Shown here piece after piece: positions 1 through 7,004 of a DNA stretch of 8,576 bases. The stretch's first letter is position 1, and each line of letters starts with the position of its first letter. The DNA is from Ignavibacteria bacterium (GTDB taxonomy: Bacteria; Bacteroidota; Ignavibacteria; Tepidaquicellales; OLB5). The notes below the pieces were generated by a model, which worked only from the letters and a program-made list of their open reading frames with translations, did no database searches and was not told the DNA's origin. Where the stretch lies: contig JAOADS010000090.1 of the NCBI GenBank assembly GCA_026417195.1, positions 1-8,576 of the forward strand. Direction: 5' to 3'. The translations under genes were made by a program, and so were the position numbers.

Positions 1-15
1 TATTAAAGTTAAAAA

Positions 16-495
16 TTAATATATAAAAGGTATAATTTTTTTTGTTTTGTTTGCGTAATCTTTATATTGAGGAAATAGCACTTCAAGTAAAAACTCTTCC
101 AATTTTATTTTATTTATGAAAAAAATAAAAATAAAAGGTATCACAGATAAACTTAGTATACACTGGTTTATAATCACATATCCAAAGGAAATTACCATAA
201 GTGAAAAATACATAGGGTGCCTTATGAATGAATATATACCATGAGTTCTGAGACGAGCTTTGGTTCTTGGAACTGGATTAGGAGTTACAGGTTGAGCAAA
301 GTTGTATAAGGTAATCAGTAATAATATCAAACCTGCTGCTAATATAAATATCCCGGTAATTTTATACGTTTCAGATTCAAGTAGGTGCAGAAGTTTTCTT
401 TCAAAATGAACTGATAAAATTAAAAGTAAGAAAAGCAGGAATTGAATATAAACATATTTACGACCTATCTTTCGGAGTTTTTCAATATCATTCAT
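16..495 (-). CDS. Small integral membrane methyltransferase-like protein (ICMT/PEMT type)
   Basis: This 159-aa protein resembles the isoprenylcysteine carboxyl methyltransferase / phospholipid methyltransferase superfamily. Those are membrane enzymes that use S-adenosylmethionine. The best mark is the stretch at about residues 83-98, RTHGIYSFIRHPMYFS, which fits the family's G-x-Y-x-x-x-RHP-x-Y signature. The paired Glu at 133-134 and the FPQYKDY segment fit the usual C-terminal E-E...F-x-x-Y-x-x-Y pattern. Hydrophobic spans lie at about 14-30, 46-66 and 99-128, the last probably two segments. The ATG at 495 is chosen: GAGG lies 3 nt before it and it overlaps the polA stop by 8 nt (ATGAATGA). 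In-frame alternatives are ATG at 504 and TTG at 525. The overlap suggests co-transcription and translational coupling with polA. Bacterial members have varied or unknown substrates, so no substrate is proposed; a role in DNA metabolism is not implied by position. Confidence 0.75.
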   Translation of the reverse strand: MNDIEKLRKIGRKYVYIQFLLFLLLILSVHFERKLLHLLESETYKITGIFILAAGLILLLITLYNFAQPVTPNPVPRTKARLRTHGIYSFIRHPMYFSLMVISFGYVIINQCILSLSVIPFIFIFFINKIKLEEFLLEVLFPQYKDYANKTKKIIPFIY

Positions 496-3301
496 GAGCC
501 TCATACCAAGAGGGACCGTAACCAATTTCTATGTCAATAGGAACATTAAGTTTGATGGCATGTTTCATTTTATTTTCAACTATCTTTATTACCTCTTCCA
601 GTTCTGACTCAACACAATCAAAAACCAGTTCATCATGAACCTGCATAATCATTTTAGTTTTCATTTTCCTTTTTTTGAATTCCTGATGAATTTTTATCAT
701 AGCTATTTTAATCATGTCTGCAGCAGTTCCCTGTACAGGCATATTGATTGCTATTCTTTCATCTCTTTGCCTTACAACAGAATTTTTATTATTGATGTTA
801 GGTAGATACCGTCTTCTGCCGGCCAGTGTTTCTGTATAGCCGTGTTTACGTGCAAACTCTTTCGTCTTCTCAAGCCAATTATTTACCGAAGGGAAATTCT
901 GGAAATATGAGTCTATTATTTCCTTGGCTTCACGCTGGTCTATATTTAATCTGGAAGCAAGACCGTAAGCCTGTATCCCGTATATTATGCCAAAATTAAC
1001 CTCTTTGGCTTTTCTTCTCATATTTGGATCAACCTCTGAGGGCTTGACTCTGAATATTTTAGAAGCTGTCTCTCCGTGAATATCTCTTTTTCTTTCAAAT
1101 GCACTGATCATGTTTTCATCACCTGCAAGGTGAGCCATGATTCTTAATTCTATCTGAGAATAGTCTGCAGAGAGTATGCAGTTCCCTTTTACTTCTGGTA
1201 TAAATGCTTTTCGTAGTTTTCTTCCTATTTCTGTTCTTATAGGTATGTTCTGCAGATTTGGATTAGTACTTGAAAGCCTGCCCGTTGCTGCTACAGTCTG
1301 GTTGTAAGACGTATGAACCTTTCCGGTTTTTTCATTGATTAAAGAAAGAAGTCCCTCCGTATATGTGGTTCTGAGTTTATTTACTGTTCTGTAGTCCAGA
1401 ATTTTCACTGCGATAGGATGTTCTTTTGAAAGCTCTTCTAGGACTGCAGTATCAGTGGAATATCCTGTCTTTATTTTCTTTCTTGCTTGAAGCCCTAGTT
1501 TCACAAACAAAACTTCAGAAAGCTGTTTCGGTGAATTTATATTAAATTTTTCACCAGCCTCCTGGTAAATTTCTTTTTCAAGTTTTTTTTCCGCATCAAT
1601 GAGTTCTTTGTTAATATCCATGAGTATAAGTTCATCTATTTTCACTCCGTGAAATTCCATATCAGCCAATACTTCAACCAATGGAAATTCAATTTCTTTA
1701 CATAAACTGTCAAGATTAATCTTCTTTAGTTCATATTCCAATCTGTGATATAACCTTAAAGTAACATCAGCATCCTCAGAACTGTATTCGGCAGCTTTCG
1801 CATATGGAACATCAATCATAGTGAAAGTTTTTTTACTTTCTCCGGTAAGATTTTCAAACGGTATGCATTTATATTTAAGGTAAGATTCAGAAAGGTAATC
1901 CAGCTTGTAATTTGATTCCGGTTTCAGAACATATGCAGCGAGCATAGTATCAAATAAAACATTTTCAGTATTTATACCGTAATTCTTCATAACAAGTATA
2001 TCATACTTTATGTTCTGTCCTATTTTCCCAATTTTTTTATTTTCCAGTAATGATTTAAATTCTTTAATCAGCAGATCCATTGAAATATCCGGTAATTTCT
2101 GTTTAGCACCTGTTCCGCCAAATAAATCTGTCTCGTTTTTCTCTGAAAATTTAAGAGGAATATAAAATGCCTGATTTTCCTCATATGAAACAGAAATTCC
2201 GCATAACTCTGCATTCATAGGGTTTTCTGATGTAGTTTCGGTATCAAAAACAAACTCGTCTAAAGCAGATAATTTTCTGCAAAGTCTTTTCAGCTCATTA
2301 TCATTTTTTATAATGTAATATTTATGTGGATTTGTGTTTATATCTTTAAACTCTGAGTGTAATTTTTCTGACTCTGCTTTTTCAATTTTAACAGGGATTA
2401 TATCTAATTTTTGTTCAGAAGAGTGTAACTTCTTTAATAATGTCTTAAATTCCAGCTCTGTATAAATTTTTTCCAATAACACTACGTTTTTGTCGGAATA
2501 GGTTAAATTATTTAAATCAAGTTCTAAAGGTATTGAAGTATTGATAGTAACAAGTTTCTTTGAGAGATAAGCATCATTTTTGTAATTAGTAAGATTTTCC
2601 TTGAGTTTAGGTTTTGTGATCTTATCTATATTTCTGTACAAATTATCCAGTGAGCCAAATTCTTTAATTAATTGCGAAGCTGTTTTCTCCCCTACTCCCG
2701 GAACTCCGGGAATATTATCAACATTATCGCCCATAAGAGCCAGCACATCTGTTATCTGATCAGGTGTTACTCCGAAACGTTCCTTCACTTCTTCCGGACC
2801 TATAATTTCTACATCGCTTTGCTTATTCCCCATGATATTACGTGTAGGCTTATATAGTCTTATGTTTTCATTCACCAGCTGCATGTAATCTTTATCTGCT
2901 GTTACCATGAAACTCTTGATACCTTTCTTTTCAGCCTGCTTTACTATAGTTCCTATTATATCATCTGCCTCATATCCGTGCTGTTCAATCATAGGAATAT
3001 TATATGCTGAAATTATCTCTTTGATTTTATCAATCTGAGGTACAAGATCATCTGGCATAGCCTCTCTGGTAGCTTTGTAGTTTTTGTATTCCTTATGACG
3101 AAAAGTAGGTTCATCAGTGTCAAAAGCTACGGCAATATAGTCTGGCTTTTCATCTTCAATAAGTTTATTCAAAGTATTTACGAAGCCGTAAACAGCGGAA
3201 GTATTTTCTCCTTTTGAGTTTATAAGGGGGGTTCTAATCATAGAAAAATAAGCCCTGTATGCAAGAGCCATACCGTCAAGAATAAATAATCTTTTTGCCA
3301 T
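488..3301 (-). CDS. polA: DNA polymerase I with intact 5' nuclease and proofreading domains
   Basis: This 937-aa enzyme fills gaps and removes RNA primers during replication and repair. All three domains look active. The 5' nuclease (about 1-300) has D9, FDTDEPTFRH at 60-69, EADD at 111-114, TADKD at 134-138 and GDNVDNIPG at 191-199. The 3'-5' exonuclease (about 330-525) keeps DTE (D353, E355), D434 in NIKYD, and Y506/D510 in YSSED. The polymerase (about 530-937) has motif A with D713 in SADYSQIELR, the O-helix R762-K766-F770-Y774, and motif C with H889-D890-E891. These sit at a constant offset of 8 from E. coli D705, F762 and D882. F770, rather than Tyr, predicts discrimination against dideoxynucleotides. 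The ATG at 3301 gives the family N-terminus AKRLFILDG. The frame stays open to a GTG at 3424, but those 41 codons look unrelated to PolA. There is no clear Shine-Dalgarno. The stop TGA overlaps the next gene. Confidence 0.98.
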   Translation of the reverse strand: MAKRLFILDGMALAYRAYFSMIRTPLINSKGENTSAVYGFVNTLNKLIEDEKPDYIAVAFDTDEPTFRHKEYKNYKATREAMPDDLVPQIDKIKEIISAYNIPMIEQHGYEADDIIGTIVKQAEKKGIKSFMVTADKDYMQLVNENIRLYKPTRNIMGNKQSDVEIIGPEEVKERFGVTPDQITDVLALMGDNVDNIPGVPGVGEKTASQLIKEFGSLDNLYRNIDKITKPKLKENLTNYKNDAYLSKKLVTINTSIPLELDLNNLTYSDKNVVLLEKIYTELEFKTLLKKLHSSEQKLDIIPVKIEKAESEKLHSEFKDINTNPHKYYIIKNDNELKRLCRKLSALDEFVFDTETTSENPMNAELCGISVSYEENQAFYIPLKFSEKNETDLFGGTGAKQKLPDISMDLLIKEFKSLLENKKIGKIGQNIKYDILVMKNYGINTENVLFDTMLAAYVLKPESNYKLDYLSESYLKYKCIPFENLTGESKKTFTMIDVPYAKAAEYSSEDADVTLRLYHRLEYELKKINLDSLCKEIEFPLVEVLADMEFHGVKIDELILMDINKELIDAEKKLEKEIYQEAGEKFNINSPKQLSEVLFVKLGLQARKKIKTGYSTDTAVLEELSKEHPIAVKILDYRTVNKLRTTYTEGLLSLINEKTGKVHTSYNQTVAATGRLSSTNPNLQNIPIRTEIGRKLRKAFIPEVKGNCILSADYSQIELRIMAHLAGDENMISAFERKRDIHGETASKIFRVKPSEVDPNMRRKAKEVNFGIIYGIQAYGLASRLNIDQREAKEIIDSYFQNFPSVNNWLEKTKEFARKHGYTETLAGRRRYLPNINNKNSVVRQRDERIAINMPVQGTAADMIKIAMIKIHQEFKKRKMKTKMIMQVHDELVFDCVESELEEVIKIVENKMKHAIKLNVPIDIEIGYGPSWYEAHE

Positions 3302-3536
3302 ATACTGCAAATTAGCTAAACGGTAAGCATTATTCAATGAAAACAACGTATATTGCCATCCATATTTTACAGAAAACTTAATAATGAAATCGCTTAAATG
3401 AGTAACTCTGCTCAGGCAAACCACCTAATATTAATATCAAATTAGTTACAACATTGATTTTTGATAGAAAAAAAAATATTTTTAGATATGAGATGATAAC
3501 CAAAGAGTTTACTGAAAAAACATTAATTAAATAAAC
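3302..3536. other. AT-rich spacer between divergent polA and small ORF
   Basis: This 235-nt spacer separates polA (leftward) from a possible small gene (rightward), so it should hold the polA promoter and perhaps a second one. It contains a run of nine A at 3468-3476 running into the self-complementary AAAAATATTTTT (3472-3483). The palindromes TAATATTA (3426-3433) and ATATTAATAT (3428-3437) overlap each other. These may cause bending or easy melting, but they are also expected by chance in AT-rich DNA. For rightward transcription, TTGATA at 3461-3466 with TAGATA at 3483-3488 (16-nt spacing) is a weak sigma-70-like pair. For polA, TTGAAT and TAATTT 17 nt apart lie just before the start, and TAAAAT lies at 3364-3369 without a good partner. 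None is convincing. I saw no tRNA or riboswitch. Confidence 0.5.
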
Positions 3537-3770
3537 TTGAAAAAGTATTTTCTAATATTAGTTTTAATAGTCTCATTTAACTTATATTATCCCAGTTCTG
3601 TTTCTTACAACAATCTTAACAGACATAACATAGAGTTTACGGAAAAATCTGTGAGGGAAATTGAGGAGAAGGAATATTTAAGAAATAAAGTAAAAAGGTA
3701 TTTAACTTTATCTGTTCTTGTTAAAAGAGTTTACTTGATTAACTGTTCCGGATATACAGATACGAGTTAG
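3537..3770 (+). CDS. Possible small exported protein of unknown function, TTG start
   Basis: I do not recognise this 77-aa product. It is the only plausible plus-strand gene that does not sit on top of a minus-strand gene. The N-terminus looks like a signal peptide or membrane anchor: KK at 2-3, then a hydrophobic core FLILVLIVSF at 5-14. A possible signal peptidase I site follows SVS at 21-23. Next comes a highly charged, probably helical stretch at about 35-56 (rich in E, K and R), then a short tail with one Cys at 70. The frame is closed by a TAA just upstream, so the TTG at 3537 is the only standard start near the signal sequence. There is no Shine-Dalgarno, but two neighbouring essential genes also seem to use TTG. 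The ORF ends 2 nt from the convergent gmhA stop. It could be a chance ORF or the remnant of a longer gene. Confidence 0.4.
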   Translation: MKKYFLILVLIVSFNLYYPSSVSYNNLNRHNIEFTEKSVREIEEKEYLRNKVKRYLTLSVLVKRVYLINCSGYTDTS

Positions 3771-3772
3771 TT

Positions 3773-4357
3773 TCATCCATATAGTTCCCTTTCAATCGTT
3801 TCACAGATAATATGGCCAATAGTAATATGACCTTCCTGAATTCTCTGTACGTTGTATGATGGAATAATAATTTCGCAGTCAGCTATACCCTTGAGCTTAC
3901 CGCCTGAACCACCAAGGAAAGTAATTGTTTTAATTCCAAGTTCCTTTGCTTTGTTTACTGCATTTATGACACTCTGGGAATTACCACTTGTTGAAATTCC
4001 TATAAGGACATCTCCGGTTTTACCCAAACCTTCAACCTGACGGGAAAATACATTATCATATCCTATATCATTAGCACCTGCTGTGAGAAGCGATGTGTCA
4101 GTAGTTAATGCTAATGCAGAAATAGCCGGTCTATTTATATCATGTGATAATCTTATAATAAGTTCAGTAGCCATATGCTGTGAATCAGCTGCGCTGCCTC
4201 CATTTCCGCAGAACATAATCTTACATCCTGAATTCAGACTGGATTTAATTATATCTATTGCCTCAAAAACCTGATATTTGCAATCTGAAAGTATTTTTAA
4301 CTTTACTTCTGAACTCTCTTTAAGTGAATCATGAAAAAAATTTTCTCTGTTAAACAT
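3773..4357 (-). CDS. gmhA: Phosphoheptose (sedoheptulose 7-phosphate) isomerase, SIS domain
   Basis: This 194-aa cytoplasmic enzyme converts sedoheptulose 7-phosphate to D-glycero-D-manno-heptose 7-phosphate, the first step toward ADP-heptose for the LPS inner core. One SIS domain covers nearly the whole protein. It shows the phosphosugar-binding motif GNGGSAADSQH at 51-61 and the ISTSGNSQSV loop at 121-130. The Zn ligands known in GmhA match H61, E65, Q174 and H182, the last two within RIQEGHITIGH, so it should be active. The length matches the family. The ATG at 4357 overlaps the end of waaA by 8 nt (ATGTTTAA), which suggests translational coupling. Pairing with a Kdo transferase fits LPS core synthesis, although the later heptose genes (gmhB, hldE-type) are not in the window. 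SIS-domain relatives such as DiaA are alternatives, but the conserved Zn ligands favour GmhA. Confidence 0.9.
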   Translation of the reverse strand: MFNRENFFHDSLKESSEVKLKILSDCKYQVFEAIDIIKSSLNSGCKIMFCGNGGSAADSQHMATELIIRLSHDINRPAISALALTTDTSLLTAGANDIGYDNVFSRQVEGLGKTGDVLIGISTSGNSQSVINAVNKAKELGIKTITFLGGSGGKLKGIADCEIIIPSYNVQRIQEGHITIGHIICETIERELYG

Positions 4358-5669
4358 TCCCGGATATTCTTTGGTTAATTATTTCTGCTATTCTGTTTGA
4401 AACGTTTGTTTTATCTTTAAATATAGAAAAAGATTTCCCGCCAGTATTTTTCCTCCGGACAGGATCTCTGATCAGTGTAGTTAAATTTTTATATAACATT
4501 TTAGTATCAGATACACTTATTCCCCCACCGTTTTGCACTAACCGAACAGCATCTTCAGAAATTTTCTCATTTCCGAAAAATACAGGTAAACTATAAACAG
4601 CAGCTTCCAACACGTTATGTAATCCGTTATTTAATCCGCCACCGACATATGCCATATCAGCATATTTATATAATCCCATAAGGATACCTACGCAGTCTAC
4701 TATTATTATATTTTCATTTCTATAACGGGATAGCTCGGAATATCTGATGCTTCTGAGATTGGGATATTTGACTCTTAGATCATATTCTATACTTTCAAGG
4801 TTATCCTCTGAAGGTTCATGAGGCACAAGTATCGTTAATAACGGATGTTTCTCAGAAATACCATTAGTGGATATTTTATCAAGTACCGGAAATATTATTT
4901 CTTCATCTTTATTCCAAGAACTTCCTACTACAAATACTGTTTTGTTTTTTAAAATCTCTGTAGGAATTAATTCTGACGCTTTTATTCTTTCTGTTGCCTT
5001 GTTTATTCTTTCATATTTTGTGTTTCCAAGTATGATAACTTTTTCAGGAGAACCAGTGAGTTTAATGAATTTCCTTCTGTCATCTTCACTTATAACTCCG
5101 ATGATATTCAGGTAACTATAAATAAGTTTCTTAAACATAAGTGAAGGATAGAATCTCCAGCTGAATTTCCGGTCTTCATAAGAAGAATTTATTACAATGG
5201 AAAATATATTTCTTTTATATATTTCCTTTATCAGATTAAGCCATATGTCGTATTTAATAAATATTACGGCTGACGGATTAACGATATCAAGAAAGTTAAT
5301 TACATTACTTTTCTTGTCAAAAGGTAAATATGTTTTAATAATCTGAGATGTAATAGAGAAATCAAGTTTTGCGTGGTTATAACCTGATGATGAGAAAAAA
5401 GAAACTACAAAATTATATTTTTGATATTTATCTAATTCTTCAATAAGAGGTTTAGCCTGTTCAAATTCACCTAATGAGGCACAGTGTATCAATATATTTT
5501 TTTTAGATAGATCAAGTTCATTAATTTTAGCTTTTAAATTCCTGAAAAGATCTCTCCGACCTTTTAATGAAGATTTTATTTTGAAATTGAAAAGACTTAG
5601 AAGTAATATCCCAGCCTTAAATAACGGCAGAAAAAGGAAATTATAAACTAAATTCCAGATATGTTTCAT
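4350..5669 (-). CDS. waaA: 3-deoxy-D-manno-octulosonic acid (Kdo) transferase
   Basis: This 439-aa membrane-associated glycosyltransferase (GT30, GT-B fold) adds Kdo from CMP-Kdo to the lipid A precursor at the inner face of the cytoplasmic membrane. An N-terminal hydrophobic anchor lies at about 8-27, followed by GRRDLF at 37-42. The HCASLGEFEQAKP motif (about 62-74) carries the Glu of the conserved GE pair, which acts as the catalytic base in this family. Later come SSSGY, IKYDIWLN, GSSWNKDEE, PHEPSE, and the nucleotide-sugar-binding stretch YVGGGLNNGLHNVLEAA near residue 340-356. IKYDIW replaces the ETELWPN type of enterobacterial WaaA, a form I associate with Bacteroidota-like lineages. 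The sequence does not show whether it adds one or more Kdo units. The ATG at 5669 gives a normal N-terminus but has no Shine-Dalgarno, and lies 7 nt after a hairpin. The 3' end overlaps gmhA. Confidence 0.92.
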   Translation of the reverse strand: MKHIWNLVYNFLFLPLFKAGILLLSLFNFKIKSSLKGRRDLFRNLKAKINELDLSKKNILIHCASLGEFEQAKPLIEELDKYQKYNFVVSFFSSSGYNHAKLDFSITSQIIKTYLPFDKKSNVINFLDIVNPSAVIFIKYDIWLNLIKEIYKRNIFSIVINSSYEDRKFSWRFYPSLMFKKLIYSYLNIIGVISEDDRRKFIKLTGSPEKVIILGNTKYERINKATERIKASELIPTEILKNKTVFVVGSSWNKDEEIIFPVLDKISTNGISEKHPLLTILVPHEPSEDNLESIEYDLRVKYPNLRSIRYSELSRYRNENIIIVDCVGILMGLYKYADMAYVGGGLNNGLHNVLEAAVYSLPVFFGNEKISEDAVRLVQNGGGISVSDTKMLYKNLTTLIRDPVRRKNTGGKSFSIFKDKTNVSNRIAEIINQRISGNV

Positions 5670-5676
5670 TTTAATA

Positions 5677-5708
5677 AAGTTTAATTCACCAGAGGGTGAA
5701 CTAAACTT
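5677..5708 (-). promoter_or_regulatory. Strong hairpin across the frr stop and waaA leader
   Basis: On the minus-strand RNA, 5708-5695 pairs with 5690-5677 to form a 14-bp stem (13 Watson-Crick pairs and one G-U) around a 4-nt loop CUCU at 5694-5691. The G-U pair becomes an A-C mismatch if the plus strand is transcribed, which supports a function in minus-strand RNA. The 5' arm includes the TAG stop of frr, and the 3' arm ends 7 nt before the waaA ATG. The sequence after the stem is only mildly U-rich (UAUUAAA), so this is a poor classical intrinsic terminator. It may act as a partial terminator or attenuator, protect the 3' end of the translation-gene mRNA, or limit waaA translation. Confidence 0.65.
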
Positions 5709-6258
5709 CCATTATCTCTTTTTCTTTCTGCTCTACAAGAAGGTCTATTTCCTTAATATGCTTATCAGTAAGTTTCTGTATCTCATTCTCTGCATGTTTT
5801 CTGTCATCTTCGGAAAAATGCTCACTTTTTTCAGCCTTCTTAAGTTTATCTATTTCATCTCTGCGTATATTTCTGACTGCTATCCTGCCATCTTCAGCGT
5901 ATTTCTTCACCAGTTTTACAAGTTCTCTTCTTCTTTCCTCATTTAAAGGAGGTATGGGAACTCTGATCAGGTTACCATCATTAATTGGATTCAGACCTAA
6001 ATTTGCGTTCATAATTGCTTTTTCTATAGCTGGTATAACGCTCTTATCCCAGGGCTGAACAGTTATTGTATGAATATCTGGAGTACTAAGACTTGCAACC
6101 TGGTTCAAAGGGGTTAGATTACCATAATAATCTACTTTCACGGCATCAAGAAGATTGGTAGTAGCTTTACCTGTTCTGATTCTAACCAGTTCGTTTCTGA
6201 CATGTTCAACAGCTTTGTGCATTTTATTATCTGTTTCTTTTATTATATCCTTAATCAT
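5701..6258 (-). CDS. frr: Ribosome recycling factor
   Basis: This 185-aa cytoplasmic protein splits post-termination ribosomes together with EF-G; 185 aa is the usual family length. The N-terminal helix carries ELVRIRTGKATTNLLD (about 23-38). The small beta domain follows, with VDYYGNLTPLNQVASLSTPD and TVQPWDKS. Then come the loop IRVPIPPLNEERRRELVK (about 99-116) and the long C-terminal helices with VRNIRRDEIDKLKK, whose arginines match the ribosome-contacting R129/R132 region of E. coli RRF. The C-terminus is strongly charged helix. The ATG at 6258 lies 10 nt after the pyrH stop, with no Shine-Dalgarno in that gap, so translation may depend on ribosomes coming from pyrH. The stop codon is inside the hairpin shared with the waaA leader. 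Confidence 0.97.
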   Translation of the reverse strand: MIKDIIKETDNKMHKAVEHVRNELVRIRTGKATTNLLDAVKVDYYGNLTPLNQVASLSTPDIHTITVQPWDKSVIPAIEKAIMNANLGLNPINDGNLIRVPIPPLNEERRRELVKLVKKYAEDGRIAVRNIRRDEIDKLKKAEKSEHFSEDDRKHAENEIQKLTDKHIKEIDLLVEQKEKEIMEV

Positions 6259-6268
6259 TTTTACAGAA

Positions 6269-6994
6269 TTAATTTTTTATTATGGTTCCTATGTTTTCTC
6301 CAAGCATGATATTTCTTAGATTATTTCTTTTATTCATGTTGAAAACGATAATAGGTAAATTATTTTCTCTGCATAAGGCAAATGCTGTCATATCCATGAC
6401 TTTGAGATTCTTTTCGAGAGCTTCTTTGAAAGTTAATTTTCTATACATTCGGGCATTTTTATTTTTCTCAGGATCGGAATCGTAAACTCCGTTTACTCTT
6501 GTCCCTTTAAGTATTACATCAGCACAGATCTCAAGAGCTCTCAAAACACCTGCTGTATCTGTTGTAAAATAGGGATTACCGGTACCTGCACCAAAGATAA
6601 CTATCCTCTTCTTCTCAAAGTGTCTCATAGCCCTTCTCCTTATGAAAGGCTCAGCTATTTTATTCATATCTATTGCAGAAAGTAGTCGTGTAGGTATTCC
6701 CGATTTCTCAAGGGAATTCTGAAGTGCAAGAGAGTTGATAATTGTAGCAAGCATACCCATGTAATCCCCTGTAACATTGTCAATTCCCTGCTGCTGAGCA
6801 GATAACCCTCTGTATATATTACCGCCTCCTATAACAACACCTATATCAATTCCCAGTTCATAAACCTTCTTTATTTCTTCAGTGAGATAGGTTAGAATAT
6901 TTACATCTATGCCGGATTCATTTTCTCCGCTCAGTGACTCACCACTAAGCTTAAGAAGTATCCTTTTATAGCTAGTTTTGTATTTCCTTGACAA
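6269..6994 (-). CDS. pyrH: UMP kinase, apparently with a TTG start
   Basis: This 241-aa cytoplasmic enzyme phosphorylates UMP to UDP using ATP, for pyrimidine nucleotide supply. It belongs to the amino acid kinase fold and is the bacterial hexameric type, unrelated to eukaryotic UMP/CMP kinases. Motifs in order are KLSGES at 15-20 (phosphate loop), GGGNIYRG at 56-63, GDYMGMLAT at 76-84, and GTGNPYFTTDTA at 137-148. The length is normal. The frame upstream closes at a TAG (7025-7027) without any ATG or GTG, and no standard start occurs between the TTG at 6994 and the conserved KRILLKLSGE. TTG is therefore the most credible start. No Shine-Dalgarno is visible in the 10-nt gap after tsf, so coupling to tsf translation is likely. 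Confidence 0.95.
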   Translation of the reverse strand: MSRKYKTSYKRILLKLSGESLSGENESGIDVNILTYLTEEIKKVYELGIDIGVVIGGGNIYRGLSAQQQGIDNVTGDYMGMLATIINSLALQNSLEKSGIPTRLLSAIDMNKIAEPFIRRRAMRHFEKKRIVIFGAGTGNPYFTTDTAGVLRALEICADVILKGTRVNGVYDSDPEKNKNARMYRKLTFKEALEKNLKVMDMTAFALCRENNLPIIVFNMNKRNNLRNIMLGENIGTIIKN

Positions 6995-7004
6995 AACGGA
7001 TTTA

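Noticed and set aside
496..525. TTG at 525 as start of the membrane methyltransferase
   Set aside because: ATG codons at 504 and 495 are available, the latter with GAGG just upstream. The extra residues only retrace the polA end in another frame.
3302..3424. Extended polA start at GTG 3424, giving 978 aa
   Set aside because: The extra 41 residues do not resemble a PolA N-terminus, and the ATG at 3301 gives the typical AKRLFILDG beginning and normal length.
3747..3790. Terminator hairpin between the convergent gmhA and small ORF
   Set aside because: TATATGGAT can pair with ATCTGTATA on the minus strand, but with two G-U pairs, a 13-nt loop, few GC pairs and no U-tract.
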